Shown here: positions 7,656 through 15,116 of the stretch, piece after piece | Position numbering within the stretch: the first letter of the stretch is position 1 | Layout: each line of letters begins with the position of its first letter | Assembly (NCBI RefSeq): GCF_900094595.1 | Contig: NZ_FMAD01000020.1 | Span: 1-51,396 of the forward strand | Direction of reading: 5' to 3' | Origin: Cupriavidus alkaliphilus | Lineage (GTDB): Bacteria; Pseudomonadota; Gammaproteobacteria; Burkholderiales; Burkholderiaceae | Length of the DNA: 51,396 nucleotides | Translations under genes and position numbers: made by a program | The notes under the pieces: model-generated | What the model was told of the DNA's origin: nothing | Database searches by the model: none | The model's input: only the letters and a program-made list of their open reading frames with translations

Positions 7656-10600
7656 TTAGAAAACCGGCGCCTCCGCCTGGCCGGCCACCAGCGCCTCGCA
7701 CATCTGCCGCAGGTGCTGCGCGATGTAGGCGGACTGGCGTTCGATCTCGTCGTCCCACTCCGCCTTATGCGCCTTGTCCGCCTTGTCTGCCTTGTCTGCC
7801 TGTTCCGCCGCATAGTCGTGCAGGTCTGCGCACAGCTCGGCCAGCTGCGAGCCGCCGAGCACGGCCAGGGAGCCCGAGATGCGATGCAGCAGCCGTGCCA
7901 GCCGACGCACGTCGCGCGCGGCCCGGATCGCATCGCATTGCGCCAGGTCAGCGCCGGTCTGCGCAAGGAAGGCTTCGGCATATTCGCCGGGCACCGCCGG
8001 CAGTTCGGGCAGCGCCTCATCCGCCAGCGTGTCAGCCTGTGCGCCGGCTTCCCGCTGCGTCGCCGTGGCCGTCTCGCCGACGCGGGCGAGGACGGATGCG
8101 AGCGCGGCCAGAGACACCGGCTTGGTCAGGTAGCCGCTGAACCCGCTCGCCTGCCCGCGCGCGACATCGTCGGGTTGCGCGCTGGCGCTCACGGCGTACA
8201 CCGGGACCGGCATGCCGGCACGCCTGATTTCGCTGAGCAGGTCGAAGCCATTCATCACCGGCATGTCGATGTCGGTCAGGACCGCGTCCACGCTATCGCC
8301 ATGTTGTCGCAGCATGGCCATGGCCTCGTTGCCGTTGCCCGCCTCGATCACGCTGGCGCCGAGGGCGAGAAGCTGGTCGCGCAGCAGGTTGCGGTTGAGC
8401 AGGTTGTCTTCGGCGACCAGCACGACGCGTCCGGCCAGCGGCGCCGGCACGCGCACCGCTCCATCGAAGCCGGGCCGGCTGTCTGCCGCTTGCGGCAACG
8501 CCGGCTTCCTGGTCAACACCGCCACCACGGCGGCGTGGATGCCGGTCAGGCTATAGGCGGACACCTCGCTGCCGCCGTCTGGCCGGGTGGTGGCGACGGG
8601 CGGCCCCGACTGCTTCAGCCAGACGATCGAGGCCGGCCTGGGCCACCAGGCGATGACTGCGATCGGATCGAAGCCATCGGCCACCAGCAGGCAGTCATGG
8701 CTGTCGGCTTCCACCGGCGCATCGACGTCCGCGCGCGCCGATGGCTGGCATGCGCCCCAGTCGAAATGGTTCAGCAGGCCTTCGAGGCATTCGGCCTCGC
8801 GCGCCAGTACCAGCGTCCGGTTGCGCGGCAGGCGCAGCCGCGGCGACGGCGCCGCATCGGCCACCCGCAGCGGCAGGCGCACCGTCACCCGCGTGCCCAC
8901 GCCCAGGATGCTGTCCAGCGCGATATGGCCCTGCATCCGCTCCACCAGCCGCAGGCACACCGACAGGCCAAGCCCGGTTCCGCGCGCCTGGCCGACGCGG
9001 TTGTCGCCGACCTGGGAGAACGGCTGGAACAGCCGCCCCTTGCATGCCTCGGGTATGCCGATACCGGTGTCGGAGACGACGATCTCCAGGTGCTCGTCCA
9101 CCCACCGCGCGCGCAGCACGACCTTGCCCGCTGGCGTGAACTTGAACGCATTGCCGAGCAGGTTGCCGACGATCTGGGTCACGCGCAACGGGTCGAGTTC
9201 AAGGCTTGCGGGCAGCTCGCTGCCGTACACCGCCAGGAAGCTCAGCTTGCGCTGCCCCGCCAGCGGCGCGTGCGCGAGCGCGATCCGGCTGAAAAACCCG
9301 GTGACCGATACCGGTTCCTCGGCAAGGCTGAAGGCGCCGACATCGATGCGGGAGAAGTCGAGCACGTCGTTGACGATCTGCAGCAGGCCCTCGGCCGACA
9401 TCTGCATGGCACTGACGCGCGCCCGCTGCGCCGGTTCGAGCGCGCCCATCGCGACCAGCTCCATGTTGCCCAGCAGCGACGCAAGCGGCGTGCGTATTTC
9501 ATGGCTCATCGACGCAAAGAACGCCACCCTGGCCCTGGCGGCCGCATCGCTGGCGAGTTTCGCCTCGTGCAGGAGCCGCTGCGCGCGCGCCGATTCGGCA
9601 TAGGTGCCGGTGAGGAAGCGATAGTTCCAGTAGCGGTACATCGCAAGCAGCAAGCCGATCAGCGCGGCGGCGATGAGGCCGACGACGCTCAGCTCGCCCG
9701 CCATTTCCCCTAGCTGGTGGCCGATCGGCAGCGCAAAGATCAGATGCCCGAAGTCGGCCACCAGCGGCGGGCGGCGCAAGGCCCAGCCATAGTCCGGGAC
9801 CCAGTGGAACAGCCCGTCCGGCTGCTGCGCCAGCCGCAGGTCCAGGCGCTGCATGCCGGCACGGGCACCCGCTGCCACCAGCGGCGTGCCGCCACTGTCG
9901 AAGACGATCGGTTCGGGAATCGGCAGGTTGGGCCCTGCCGGGCGCAGCAGCTCGCGCAGCGGCATGCGCGTCAGCACGATGGCGTAGAGGGCGTCGCCCC
10001 GCGCGACCAGCGATGCGCCGATGATCTCCGGCTCATGCCCGTCCGCGCCGGCCGGGATGCCCTTCCAGATCACGCGCTTCTCCCTGGCCGCCTGCAGCAG
10101 GTCGAGGTCGCGGCCCCGGAAGCTCTGCAGTACCGCGGCGATGATCGCCGCGGGCGGCATCCGTGTGGCCGCTGGCGCCAGGTCCGCCGCGTCGTAGCGG
10201 TACATGGCGCCGCTGGCCAGCGAGATCATCTCGATCGACGGCTTCTGGCTGGCGGCCGTCAGCGTACGGACCGCCTGGTCGCAACTGCGCTGCAGCACCG
10301 CGTCCGCAGGCGAAGACGGCGAGACCCGCCTGCACAGGTGGCCGGCCGGGCGCCCCGGCACGGCGGGAAATGTGCCGCTGGCGTGCAGTTCCAGGATCAG
10401 GTTGCTCGCTGCCAGCGTGCTGCGGCGTGCCAGCAAGGCATCGACCACGCCTTGCTCATACAGCCGGGCCACCTGCTCCTGGGCGCGCAACGAGCCGTTC
10501 AGCCGGACCAGCACGGTTGCCGCGGCGCTGGCGACCACGACCAGCGCCAGTAGCAGCACCACCATCGTAAAGACCCGGCGTTCGCGCTGCAGGTTGCGTT

Positions 10601-10664
10601 CAATGGCGTGCAGGTCTGCCGGCGGCGGCGCCGGCGCGGGCGGCTCGAACGGGCTGGGTGTCAT
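7656..10664 (-). CDS. Hybrid sensor histidine kinase with receiver and Hpt domains
   Basis: A 1002-residue phosphorelay kinase. Transmembrane helices at about residues 33-54 and 326-345 enclose a 270-residue periplasmic sensor with a possible disulfide (C111, C128). The HisKA box has phospho-acceptor H388 (SMSHEIRTP); the ATPase domain shows the N box at 501-505, DTGIGIP at 532-538 and GTGLGLS at 562-568. A degenerate second receiver-like region may lie at about 615-720. A full receiver at 745-860 has phospho-acceptor D798 (LTDIDMPVMNG), and a C-terminal Hpt domain has H927 (LLHRISGS). The tail holds an ADK repeat encoded by near-identical 9-base units. The start overlaps the stop of the response regulator gene by four bases (ATGA). 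The layout recalls EvgS/BvgS, but the sensor is not the Venus-flytrap type. The signal is unknown. Confidence 0.92.
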   Translation of the reverse strand: MTPSPFEPPAPAPPPADLHAIERNLQRERRVFTMVVLLLALVVVASAAATVLVRLNGSLRAQEQVARLYEQGVVDALLARRSTLAASNLILELHASGTFPAVPGRPAGHLCRRVSPSSPADAVLQRSCDQAVRTLTAASQKPSIEMISLASGAMYRYDAADLAPAATRMPPAAIIAAVLQSFRGRDLDLLQAAREKRVIWKGIPAGADGHEPEIIGASLVARGDALYAIVLTRMPLRELLRPAGPNLPIPEPIVFDSGGTPLVAAGARAGMQRLDLRLAQQPDGLFHWVPDYGWALRRPPLVADFGHLIFALPIGHQLGEMAGELSVVGLIAAALIGLLLAMYRYWNYRFLTGTYAESARAQRLLHEAKLASDAAARARVAFFASMSHEIRTPLASLLGNMELVAMGALEPAQRARVSAMQMSAEGLLQIVNDVLDFSRIDVGAFSLAEEPVSVTGFFSRIALAHAPLAGQRKLSFLAVYGSELPASLELDPLRVTQIVGNLLGNAFKFTPAGKVVLRARWVDEHLEIVVSDTGIGIPEACKGRLFQPFSQVGDNRVGQARGTGLGLSVCLRLVERMQGHIALDSILGVGTRVTVRLPLRVADAAPSPRLRLPRNRTLVLAREAECLEGLLNHFDWGACQPSARADVDAPVEADSHDCLLVADGFDPIAVIAWWPRPASIVWLKQSGPPVATTRPDGGSEVSAYSLTGIHAAVVAVLTRKPALPQAADSRPGFDGAVRVPAPLAGRVVLVAEDNLLNRNLLRDQLLALGASVIEAGNGNEAMAMLRQHGDSVDAVLTDIDMPVMNGFDLLSEIRRAGMPVPVYAVSASAQPDDVARGQASGFSGYLTKPVSLAALASVLARVGETATATQREAGAQADTLADEALPELPAVPGEYAEAFLAQTGADLAQCDAIRAARDVRRLARLLHRISGSLAVLGGSQLAELCADLHDYAAEQADKADKADKAHKAEWDDEIERQSAYIAQHLRQMCEALVAGQAEAPVF

Positions 10665-11311
10665 GCCAGGCCGTGGTCGCGCGCGTAGGCGACCAGGTCG
10701 GCATTGCTGGTGATGTTCAGCTTGCGCATGGCCGAGCGTTTCTGGGTCGCGACGGTTGCCAGCGACCGATGCAGGTAGGCGGCGATCGCCGTGACGGTGC
10801 TGCCCGCCGCGAACATGCGCACCACCTCGATCTCCCTGGGCGACAGCGGGCTCGCAACGCCATCGGCGCGCGCGCCGGCGCGCGCCATCAGGCCGGCGAT
10901 CGCCGGCGACAGACGCTGGCGGTGGCCGGCCAGCGCGTCGAGGCAGATCTGCCGCAGCACGGCCGGATCCTCGTTCTTACCGACGATCGCGGCGACGCCC
11001 GTCTCCCTGATGCGCGTGAGCAGGCCGCCATTGGTCAGCATCGTAAAGACAACGACCGGCGTGGCGGGGCTGGACTGCCTGAGCCGCTGCATCAGGCGCA
11101 GCCCGTCGTCATTGCCCTCGGAACGCCCCATGGTGAAGTCGGTGACGATCAGGTCGGGGCGATGCGTGGCCAGCGCGGCGGACAGTTCCTTGCCCGACGA
11201 GCACGTCGCGCAGACGTGCAGGTCCGGGGCCGCACTCAGGGTGCTCTTGACGGCGAGCTGGATGACCGGGTGATCGTCGGCGATGACGACAGAAAAGGTA
11301 CGTGGGGTCAT
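10661..11311 (-). CDS. LuxR/NarL-family response regulator (EvgA/RcsB-like)
   Basis: A 216-residue two-component regulator. The receiver (residues 6-125) has the acidic pair D12-D13, phospho-acceptor D58 (LIVTDFTMG) and TM in the switch region. The C-terminal domain (about 148-212) is a NarL-type helix-turn-helix: SPLSPREIEVVRMFAAGSTV followed by IAAYLHRSLATVATQKRSAM. It is the first gene of the pair and overlaps the hybrid kinase start by four bases, so the two are co-translated. Phosphate should pass from H388 to D798 to H927 of the kinase and then to D58 here, by analogy with EvgS-EvgA and RcsC-RcsD-RcsB. The start at 11311 is chosen because the receiver fold begins within six residues. 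Targets are unknown; the divergent glycosyltransferase gene is a candidate. Confidence 0.92.
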   Translation of the reverse strand: MTPRTFSVVIADDHPVIQLAVKSTLSAAPDLHVCATCSSGKELSAALATHRPDLIVTDFTMGRSEGNDDGLRLMQRLRQSSPATPVVVFTMLTNGGLLTRIRETGVAAIVGKNEDPAVLRQICLDALAGHRQRLSPAIAGLMARAGARADGVASPLSPREIEVVRMFAAGSTVTAIAAYLHRSLATVATQKRSAMRKLNITSNADLVAYARDHGLA

Positions 11312-11668
11312 GCGCGTTATGTCTCGATACGGCCGGGGCGAATCCGCAGAGGACACTATCCGCGCGGATCACGGGGGCCGGCCCCGGCGGCGCAGCGTCG
11401 CGACAAGGAGCCGTCTGGCCGCATGGGGCCAAGGATTCTACCAACCTGCCAGCGAGGAAATTTGACAATCGGGGACAGGCAGTTGACCGTTCGTCCCACC
11501 GCCCAGGCGGCGCCCCGCATCGCAGACGGCTCGGCTGCGCCTCGCTCAAGCCCCCTGGCCGTCCTCCGTGCGGCAGCGAACAGAACGCGGCACCGGCTGC
11601 CGGCATGCTTGAACGTCGCCGTCCCCCAGCGGGGGCCTGTGCTGTGCAAGCCATGGAGCGCAACGAGG
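11312..11668. other. Divergent intergenic region between response regulator and glycosyltransferase genes
   Basis: About 357 bases with no gene. It should contain both promoters. A TTGACA hexamer at 11462-11467 on the plus strand has no matching -10 element at 15-19 bases. On the minus strand TAGAAT near 11437 resembles a -10 box but lacks a well-placed -35. A 5-bp CCCCC/GGGGG hairpin lies near 11624. No operator was identified. Confidence 0.35.
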
Positions 11669-12721
11669 ATGAGCCAGCCCGAGCCCCCGGACATCGCGCC
11701 GCCGCTGCCCGATCTTTTGATATTCAGCGCACCGTTCCATCCCTCGATGGGCGGCATGGAACGCTTTGCCGAAGACCTGGCGCTGGGACTGACCGAGCTG
11801 GGCTATCGGATCGAGCTGGCGACGCGCACGCCGGCGGCAGCGGACGACGCGCCGGCGTTTCCCTATCCGGTCACGCGCGTGGCGGGCGTGCTCGAACTGG
11901 CGCGCGCCATGCTGCGGCACCCGCTGGTCGTGTTCGTCGGGCTGACCTTCTACGACGTGTTGCTGGCCACCCTGCTACGGCGCCGCATCGTGCTGACGCA
12001 CCATGGCCCGTACAGCCACTATGGCGAGACGCGGCGGTTCACGGCGGGCAACGTCAAGCGCTGGATGTCGCGCTTCTATCACAACATTTGCGTCAGCCGG
12101 TACCTGGCCGGATGGCTGCCCGGCCAGCCGCTGGTGATTCACAACGGCTATCGCGACGACCTGTTCAAGCCGGCTGCCGCGCGGCGCCAGCCCGGCACCT
12201 TCGCCTTTGTCGGGCGGTTGGTCACGGAGAAAGGGGGCGACCTGTTGCTGCGCAGCTTTGCCAAGCTGCGCGCGATGCGGCCCGAGGTACGCCTGACGGT
12301 GATCGGCGACGGGCCGCAATACGCAGTGCTGGTGGCGCTGGCGGCAACACTGGAGTGCGCCGAGGCCGTGACCTTTGCCGGCGCGCAGCGGCCCGCGGTG
12401 GTGGCCACCATGCTGGCGCAGCATGCCTGCCTGGTGGTGCCGTCGATCGGCTACGAGCCCTTCGGCATCGTCGCCCTGGAAGGCCTGGCAGCCGGCTGCG
12501 AGGTCATCGTCACGCGTCGCGGCGGGCTGCCCGAGGCGGTCGACGGCTTCGGCTGGGTGGTGGACCCCGGCGTGGACCCGTTGTGCGCAACCATGCTGGC
12601 CGTTTGCACCGGCGAGTCACGCCGCAGCGAACCAGGCCTGCGCCTGTTCCTGGCCGATCACCAGCGCCAGACGGTGGTGCGCCGCTATGCCGAAGCCATC
12701 TCCGGTTTCACGCGACACTAG
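11669..12721 (+). CDS. GT4-type glycosyltransferase
   Basis: A 350-residue glycosyltransferase with the two-Rossmann GT-B fold. The N-terminal half has FHPSMGGMERFAEDLALGL, typical of GT4 acceptor domains. The C-terminal half has FVGRLVTEKGGDLLLRSF, IGDGPQY and the donor-site signature SIGYEPFGIVALEGLAAGCEVI (E.FG..LE), ending in a GG.PE loop. Such enzymes move a hexose or similar sugar from a nucleotide donor to a lipid-linked or surface glycan at the cytoplasmic face of the membrane. GGAG lies 11 bases before the ATG. No other polysaccharide gene is adjacent, so the acceptor is unknown. Its TAG stop overlaps the stop of the convergent small gene within one CTAG tetramer. Confidence 0.88.
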   Translation: MSQPEPPDIAPPLPDLLIFSAPFHPSMGGMERFAEDLALGLTELGYRIELATRTPAAADDAPAFPYPVTRVAGVLELARAMLRHPLVVFVGLTFYDVLLATLLRRRIVLTHHGPYSHYGETRRFTAGNVKRWMSRFYHNICVSRYLAGWLPGQPLVIHNGYRDDLFKPAAARRQPGTFAFVGRLVTEKGGDLLLRSFAKLRAMRPEVRLTVIGDGPQYAVLVALAATLECAEAVTFAGAQRPAVVATMLAQHACLVVPSIGYEPFGIVALEGLAAGCEVIVTRRGGLPEAVDGFGWVVDPGVDPLCATMLAVCTGESRRSEPGLRLFLADHQRQTVVRRYAEAISGFTRH

Positions 12722-12945
12722 CGCGCGGGCTTCTTCGGCTTGCCGGATTCAGCCTGGTGCTGCCGGCGCGGATCCTCGTTGCGGAAGCCGCCATAGCTGC
12801 TTTGCCCCGGATCGGCGCTGCGGCTCTTGATCTCGCTGGCCTCGCGGTCCATGCGCGCGCCCGGGTTCTTCCTGTCGGCGCCGGCCTTGCCAGCGGTCTT
12901 GCCTGAGGTCTTGCCTGCGGTCTTACCGCTCGAACCTGGTTTCAT
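12718..12945 (-). CDS. Small basic hypothetical protein with KTAGK repeats
   Basis: A 75-residue, very hydrophilic and lysine-rich protein, almost certainly disordered. Residues about 5-20 consist of repeats of the type GKTAGKTSGKTAGK, encoded by a degenerate 12-base repeat. The rest contains SADPGQSSYGGFRNEDPRR and ends GKPKKPAR. AAGGAG lies seven bases before the ATG at 12945, which supports this start against a longer frame. Its stop overlaps the glycosyltransferase stop by sharing CTAG. The composition resembles histone-like or stress-induced basic proteins, but no family was recognised. Confidence 0.6.
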   Translation of the reverse strand: MKPGSSGKTAGKTSGKTAGKAGADRKNPGARMDREASEIKSRSADPGQSSYGGFRNEDPRRQHQAESGKPKKPAR

Positions 12946-13267
12946 TGCCAACTCCTTGTCGTGACACGTCGGTCGTTCTGAGGACTTGTTCCCCCGTGCG
13001 GGCCGGCCCAGATTGCCGAAGCGGGCCGCCGACAGCGGGAAGCCAAAACCACGCAACTTTCGTTCCACGAAGCAGGGCCGCACGCCGGCGCCGATCGGGG
13101 CCGGTACTGCGGTCGCATCAGGCAAGTCCCGCGTCGGCGTTGCAGAATTTTCAGGCCCACACCTCGCTCGCCTCCCCGCCGTGACACCGGCGACGCGGTG
13201 TTATATCCTCCACATCACGCTCCCCGCCGTCCGGCCATACAAGAACAAGGCACCGCGCCAAACCTGC
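12946..13267. other. Divergent intergenic region before the five-gene operon
   Basis: About 320 bases between the small basic protein gene and the first gene of the GNAT/ThiF operon. It should hold the operon promoter (see the candidate at 13181-13207). No other element was recognised. Confidence 0.4.
13181..13207 (+). promoter_or_regulatory. Candidate promoter of the GNAT/ThiF/nitroreductase operon
   Basis: GTGACA at 13181-13186 and TATATC at 13202-13207 form a possible sigma-70 pair, though the 15-base spacer is short. It would give a leader of roughly 55 bases before the ATG at 13268. This is a visual match only. Confidence 0.3.
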
Positions 13268-14233
13268 ATGCTTAAACTCCTCGGGCGTATCCAACCACGG
13301 CTGCGCCAGCGGCTGCGCTACCTCGACCTGAGCCTGAACGCCAGCCGCACGGTGCGGATCCGGGTGGTCGAGCGGCCCGGCATGTGGATGGAGCCCGCCC
13401 GGCTCGACGCCATGCTGGCCGAGCTGCGCGGCATCGTGCAGCGTGGCATTGGCAAGGACCTCGATTACGGCGTGCTCTCCGGGGAGCCGGATCGGCTGCG
13501 GCGGGCCGTGATCACCCTGCTGTATGACCGCGACAGCGGCCGGGCCATCGCTTTCAATGCGCTCTCGGTGATGCCGATCGAGCTGCGGGGCCGGCCGGTG
13601 GAGGCGATCCACCTCGGGCTGGTGATGGTGGATCCGGGGTATCGCACGCAGGGGCTGTCCTGGGTGCTGTACGGGCTGACCTGCATCCTGCTGTTTTTCC
13701 GCCGCGGCCTGCGCCCGATCTGGATCAGCAACGTGACCCAGGTGCCGGCGATCATCGGCAAGGTGGCCGAGGTCTTCGTCTCCTCCTACCCCAATCCCTT
13801 CGCGCCGTCGCGCCGCAGTTTCGAGCACCTGAGCGTGGCGCGCGAGATCATGCGCTCGCACCGCCATGTGTTTGGCGTCGACCGGGCCGCGGGCTTCGAC
13901 GAGGCCCGCTTCGTCATCACCGATGCCTATACCGGCGGCTCGGACAACCTGAAGAAGACCTTCGAGGACGCGCCAAAGCATCGCGACGCGCGCGCCAACG
14001 AACTGTGCCGGCGCGAACTCGACTACCAGCGCGGCGACGATTTCCTGCAGATTGCCTGCCTGGACCTGGCCAGCGCGCGCAAATACCTGCTGCGCGAAGT
14101 GCCGCGCGACTCCCTGCCCGCCATCCTGTACCAGGTGGCGTTTCTCGCGGTGGGCCGCATCGTCCTGCCGCTGTTCCACTGGCTGAACCCGCGCGAGCCG
14201 ATGGGCGACCTGCGCGCAAGGAAGAGCCCATGA
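13268..14233 (+). CDS. GNAT-like N-acyltransferase, first gene of five-gene operon
   Basis: A 321-residue protein with no close family recognised. Residues about 75-175 look like a GNAT fold: TLLYDRDSGRAIAFNALSV, then LGLVMVDPGYRTQGLSWVLYG, matching motif A (V.P.YR..G) that binds the pyrophosphate of an acyl-CoA. A hydrophobic stretch (LSWVLYGLTCILLFF) and a C-terminal hydrophobic segment (ILYQVAFLAVGRIVLPLFHW, about 285-305) suggest membrane association. The middle (about 180-270) is hydrophilic. It overlaps the ThiF-like gene by four bases (ATGA), so translation is coupled. The likely role is acylation of an amine substrate shared with the other operon products; the substrate is unknown. 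The start at 13268 is the best-placed ATG, but an upstream start cannot be excluded. Confidence 0.7.
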   Translation: MLKLLGRIQPRLRQRLRYLDLSLNASRTVRIRVVERPGMWMEPARLDAMLAELRGIVQRGIGKDLDYGVLSGEPDRLRRAVITLLYDRDSGRAIAFNALSVMPIELRGRPVEAIHLGLVMVDPGYRTQGLSWVLYGLTCILLFFRRGLRPIWISNVTQVPAIIGKVAEVFVSSYPNPFAPSRRSFEHLSVAREIMRSHRHVFGVDRAAGFDEARFVITDAYTGGSDNLKKTFEDAPKHRDARANELCRRELDYQRGDDFLQIACLDLASARKYLLREVPRDSLPAILYQVAFLAVGRIVLPLFHWLNPREPMGDLRARKSP

Positions 14234-15114
14234 CGGCGCCGTTCTCGTACGAGGAATTCACCACCCGCAATATCGGCTTCGTCACGGAGGCGGAGCAAAA
14301 GCAGCTGCGCCAGGCGCAGGTGCTGGTCTGCGGTGTCGGCGGCATGGGCGGGGCCTGCCTGCAGGCGCTGGCGCGCGTCGGCATCGGCCGTTTTGCGCTC
14401 GCGGACTTCGACGCCTTCGACGTGTCGAACCTGAACCGGCAGGTCTTCGCCAGCCTGGACACGGTCGGGGTGGACAAGGTCGAGGCCACCGTGGCGCAGA
14501 TCCGCCGCATCAACCCGGAGCTTGCCATCGAGACCTTCGGCGCCGAGTGGACCGACCATCTCGATGACCTGCTGGGCCGCTACAAGATCGTGGTCAACGG
14601 CATGGACGACATCGCCGCGGGGCTTGCGCTCTACCGCAAGGCGCGCGAGCACGGCGCCACCGTGATCGACGCCTATACCTCTCCCCTGCCCTCGGTCACG
14701 GTGGTGCGCCCGCACGATCCCCGGCCGGAGGAACGGCTGGGCTATGCCACACCCGGCATGGACTGGCAGGCGCTGACGCCGGAACTCCGGCAGGCGTGCC
14801 TGGGCAAGGAGCTGGAATACGTGATGGTCCATTCCAGCTCGGTGCGCCATGTCCAGCTGGACCTCGCCAGGGACCTGCTGAGCGGCAAGCGCAAGCGCAT
14901 GTCGTTCGCGCCAATGGTGATCGCCACCGGCAACCTGATGGCGTTCGAAGCGATCAAGCTGGTGCTGGGGCGTCCGCGGCTGGCCGATTGCCGCGGCTAT
15001 TTCTTCGATCCCTGGAGCATGCGCATCGAGCGACCGCGCAACCCGCTGTCGGCATGGGCCGTGCGCGCGCTGGTGCGGCGCTTCATGGCAAGGCTGATGC
15101 GCGATGGGGGCTGA
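14230..15114 (+). CDS. ThiF/E1-like adenylyltransferase
   Basis: A 294-residue E1-like enzyme. The Rossmann ATP site reads VLVCGVGGMGGACLQALARVGIG (G35, G37, G38, G40), followed by FALADFDAFDVSNLNRQ, with acidic D59/D61 and the arginine R70 used by ThiF, MoeB and E1 proteins to form an acyl-adenylate. A second characteristic block is VVNGMDDIAAGLALYRKAREHG. The cysteines (C34, C43, one in RQACLGKE, one in ADCRGYF) form no CxxC pairs, so the structural zinc of MoeB and ThiF seems absent, and no ubiquitin-like partner is encoded nearby. ThiF and nitroreductase domains occur together in mycobacterial Rv1355c-type proteins, which fits the nitroreductase-like gene at the operon end. It overlaps the upstream gene by ATGA and ends 2 bases before the next start. 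Confidence 0.88.
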   Translation: MTAPFSYEEFTTRNIGFVTEAEQKQLRQAQVLVCGVGGMGGACLQALARVGIGRFALADFDAFDVSNLNRQVFASLDTVGVDKVEATVAQIRRINPELAIETFGAEWTDHLDDLLGRYKIVVNGMDDIAAGLALYRKAREHGATVIDAYTSPLPSVTVVRPHDPRPEERLGYATPGMDWQALTPELRQACLGKELEYVMVHSSSVRHVQLDLARDLLSGKRKRMSFAPMVIATGNLMAFEAIKLVLGRPRLADCRGYFFDPWSMRIERPRNPLSAWAVRALVRRFMARLMRDGG

Positions 15115-15116
15115 CG

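Noticed and set aside
7763..7805. Nine-base repeats in the kinase gene considered as a CRISPR-like or microsatellite array
   Set aside because: They are in frame and code for ADK repeats in the tail of the kinase.
6921..9713. 930-codon plus-strand open frame
   Set aside because: Antisense to the hybrid kinase, whose domains are unmistakable.
11462..11467. TTGACA considered as a promoter -35 box
   Set aside because: No acceptable -10 hexamer at 15-19 bases.
12718..12945. Small basic protein as the ubiquitin-like partner of the E1-like enzyme
   Set aside because: It is disordered, ends in KPKKPAR rather than GG, and is transcribed away from the operon.
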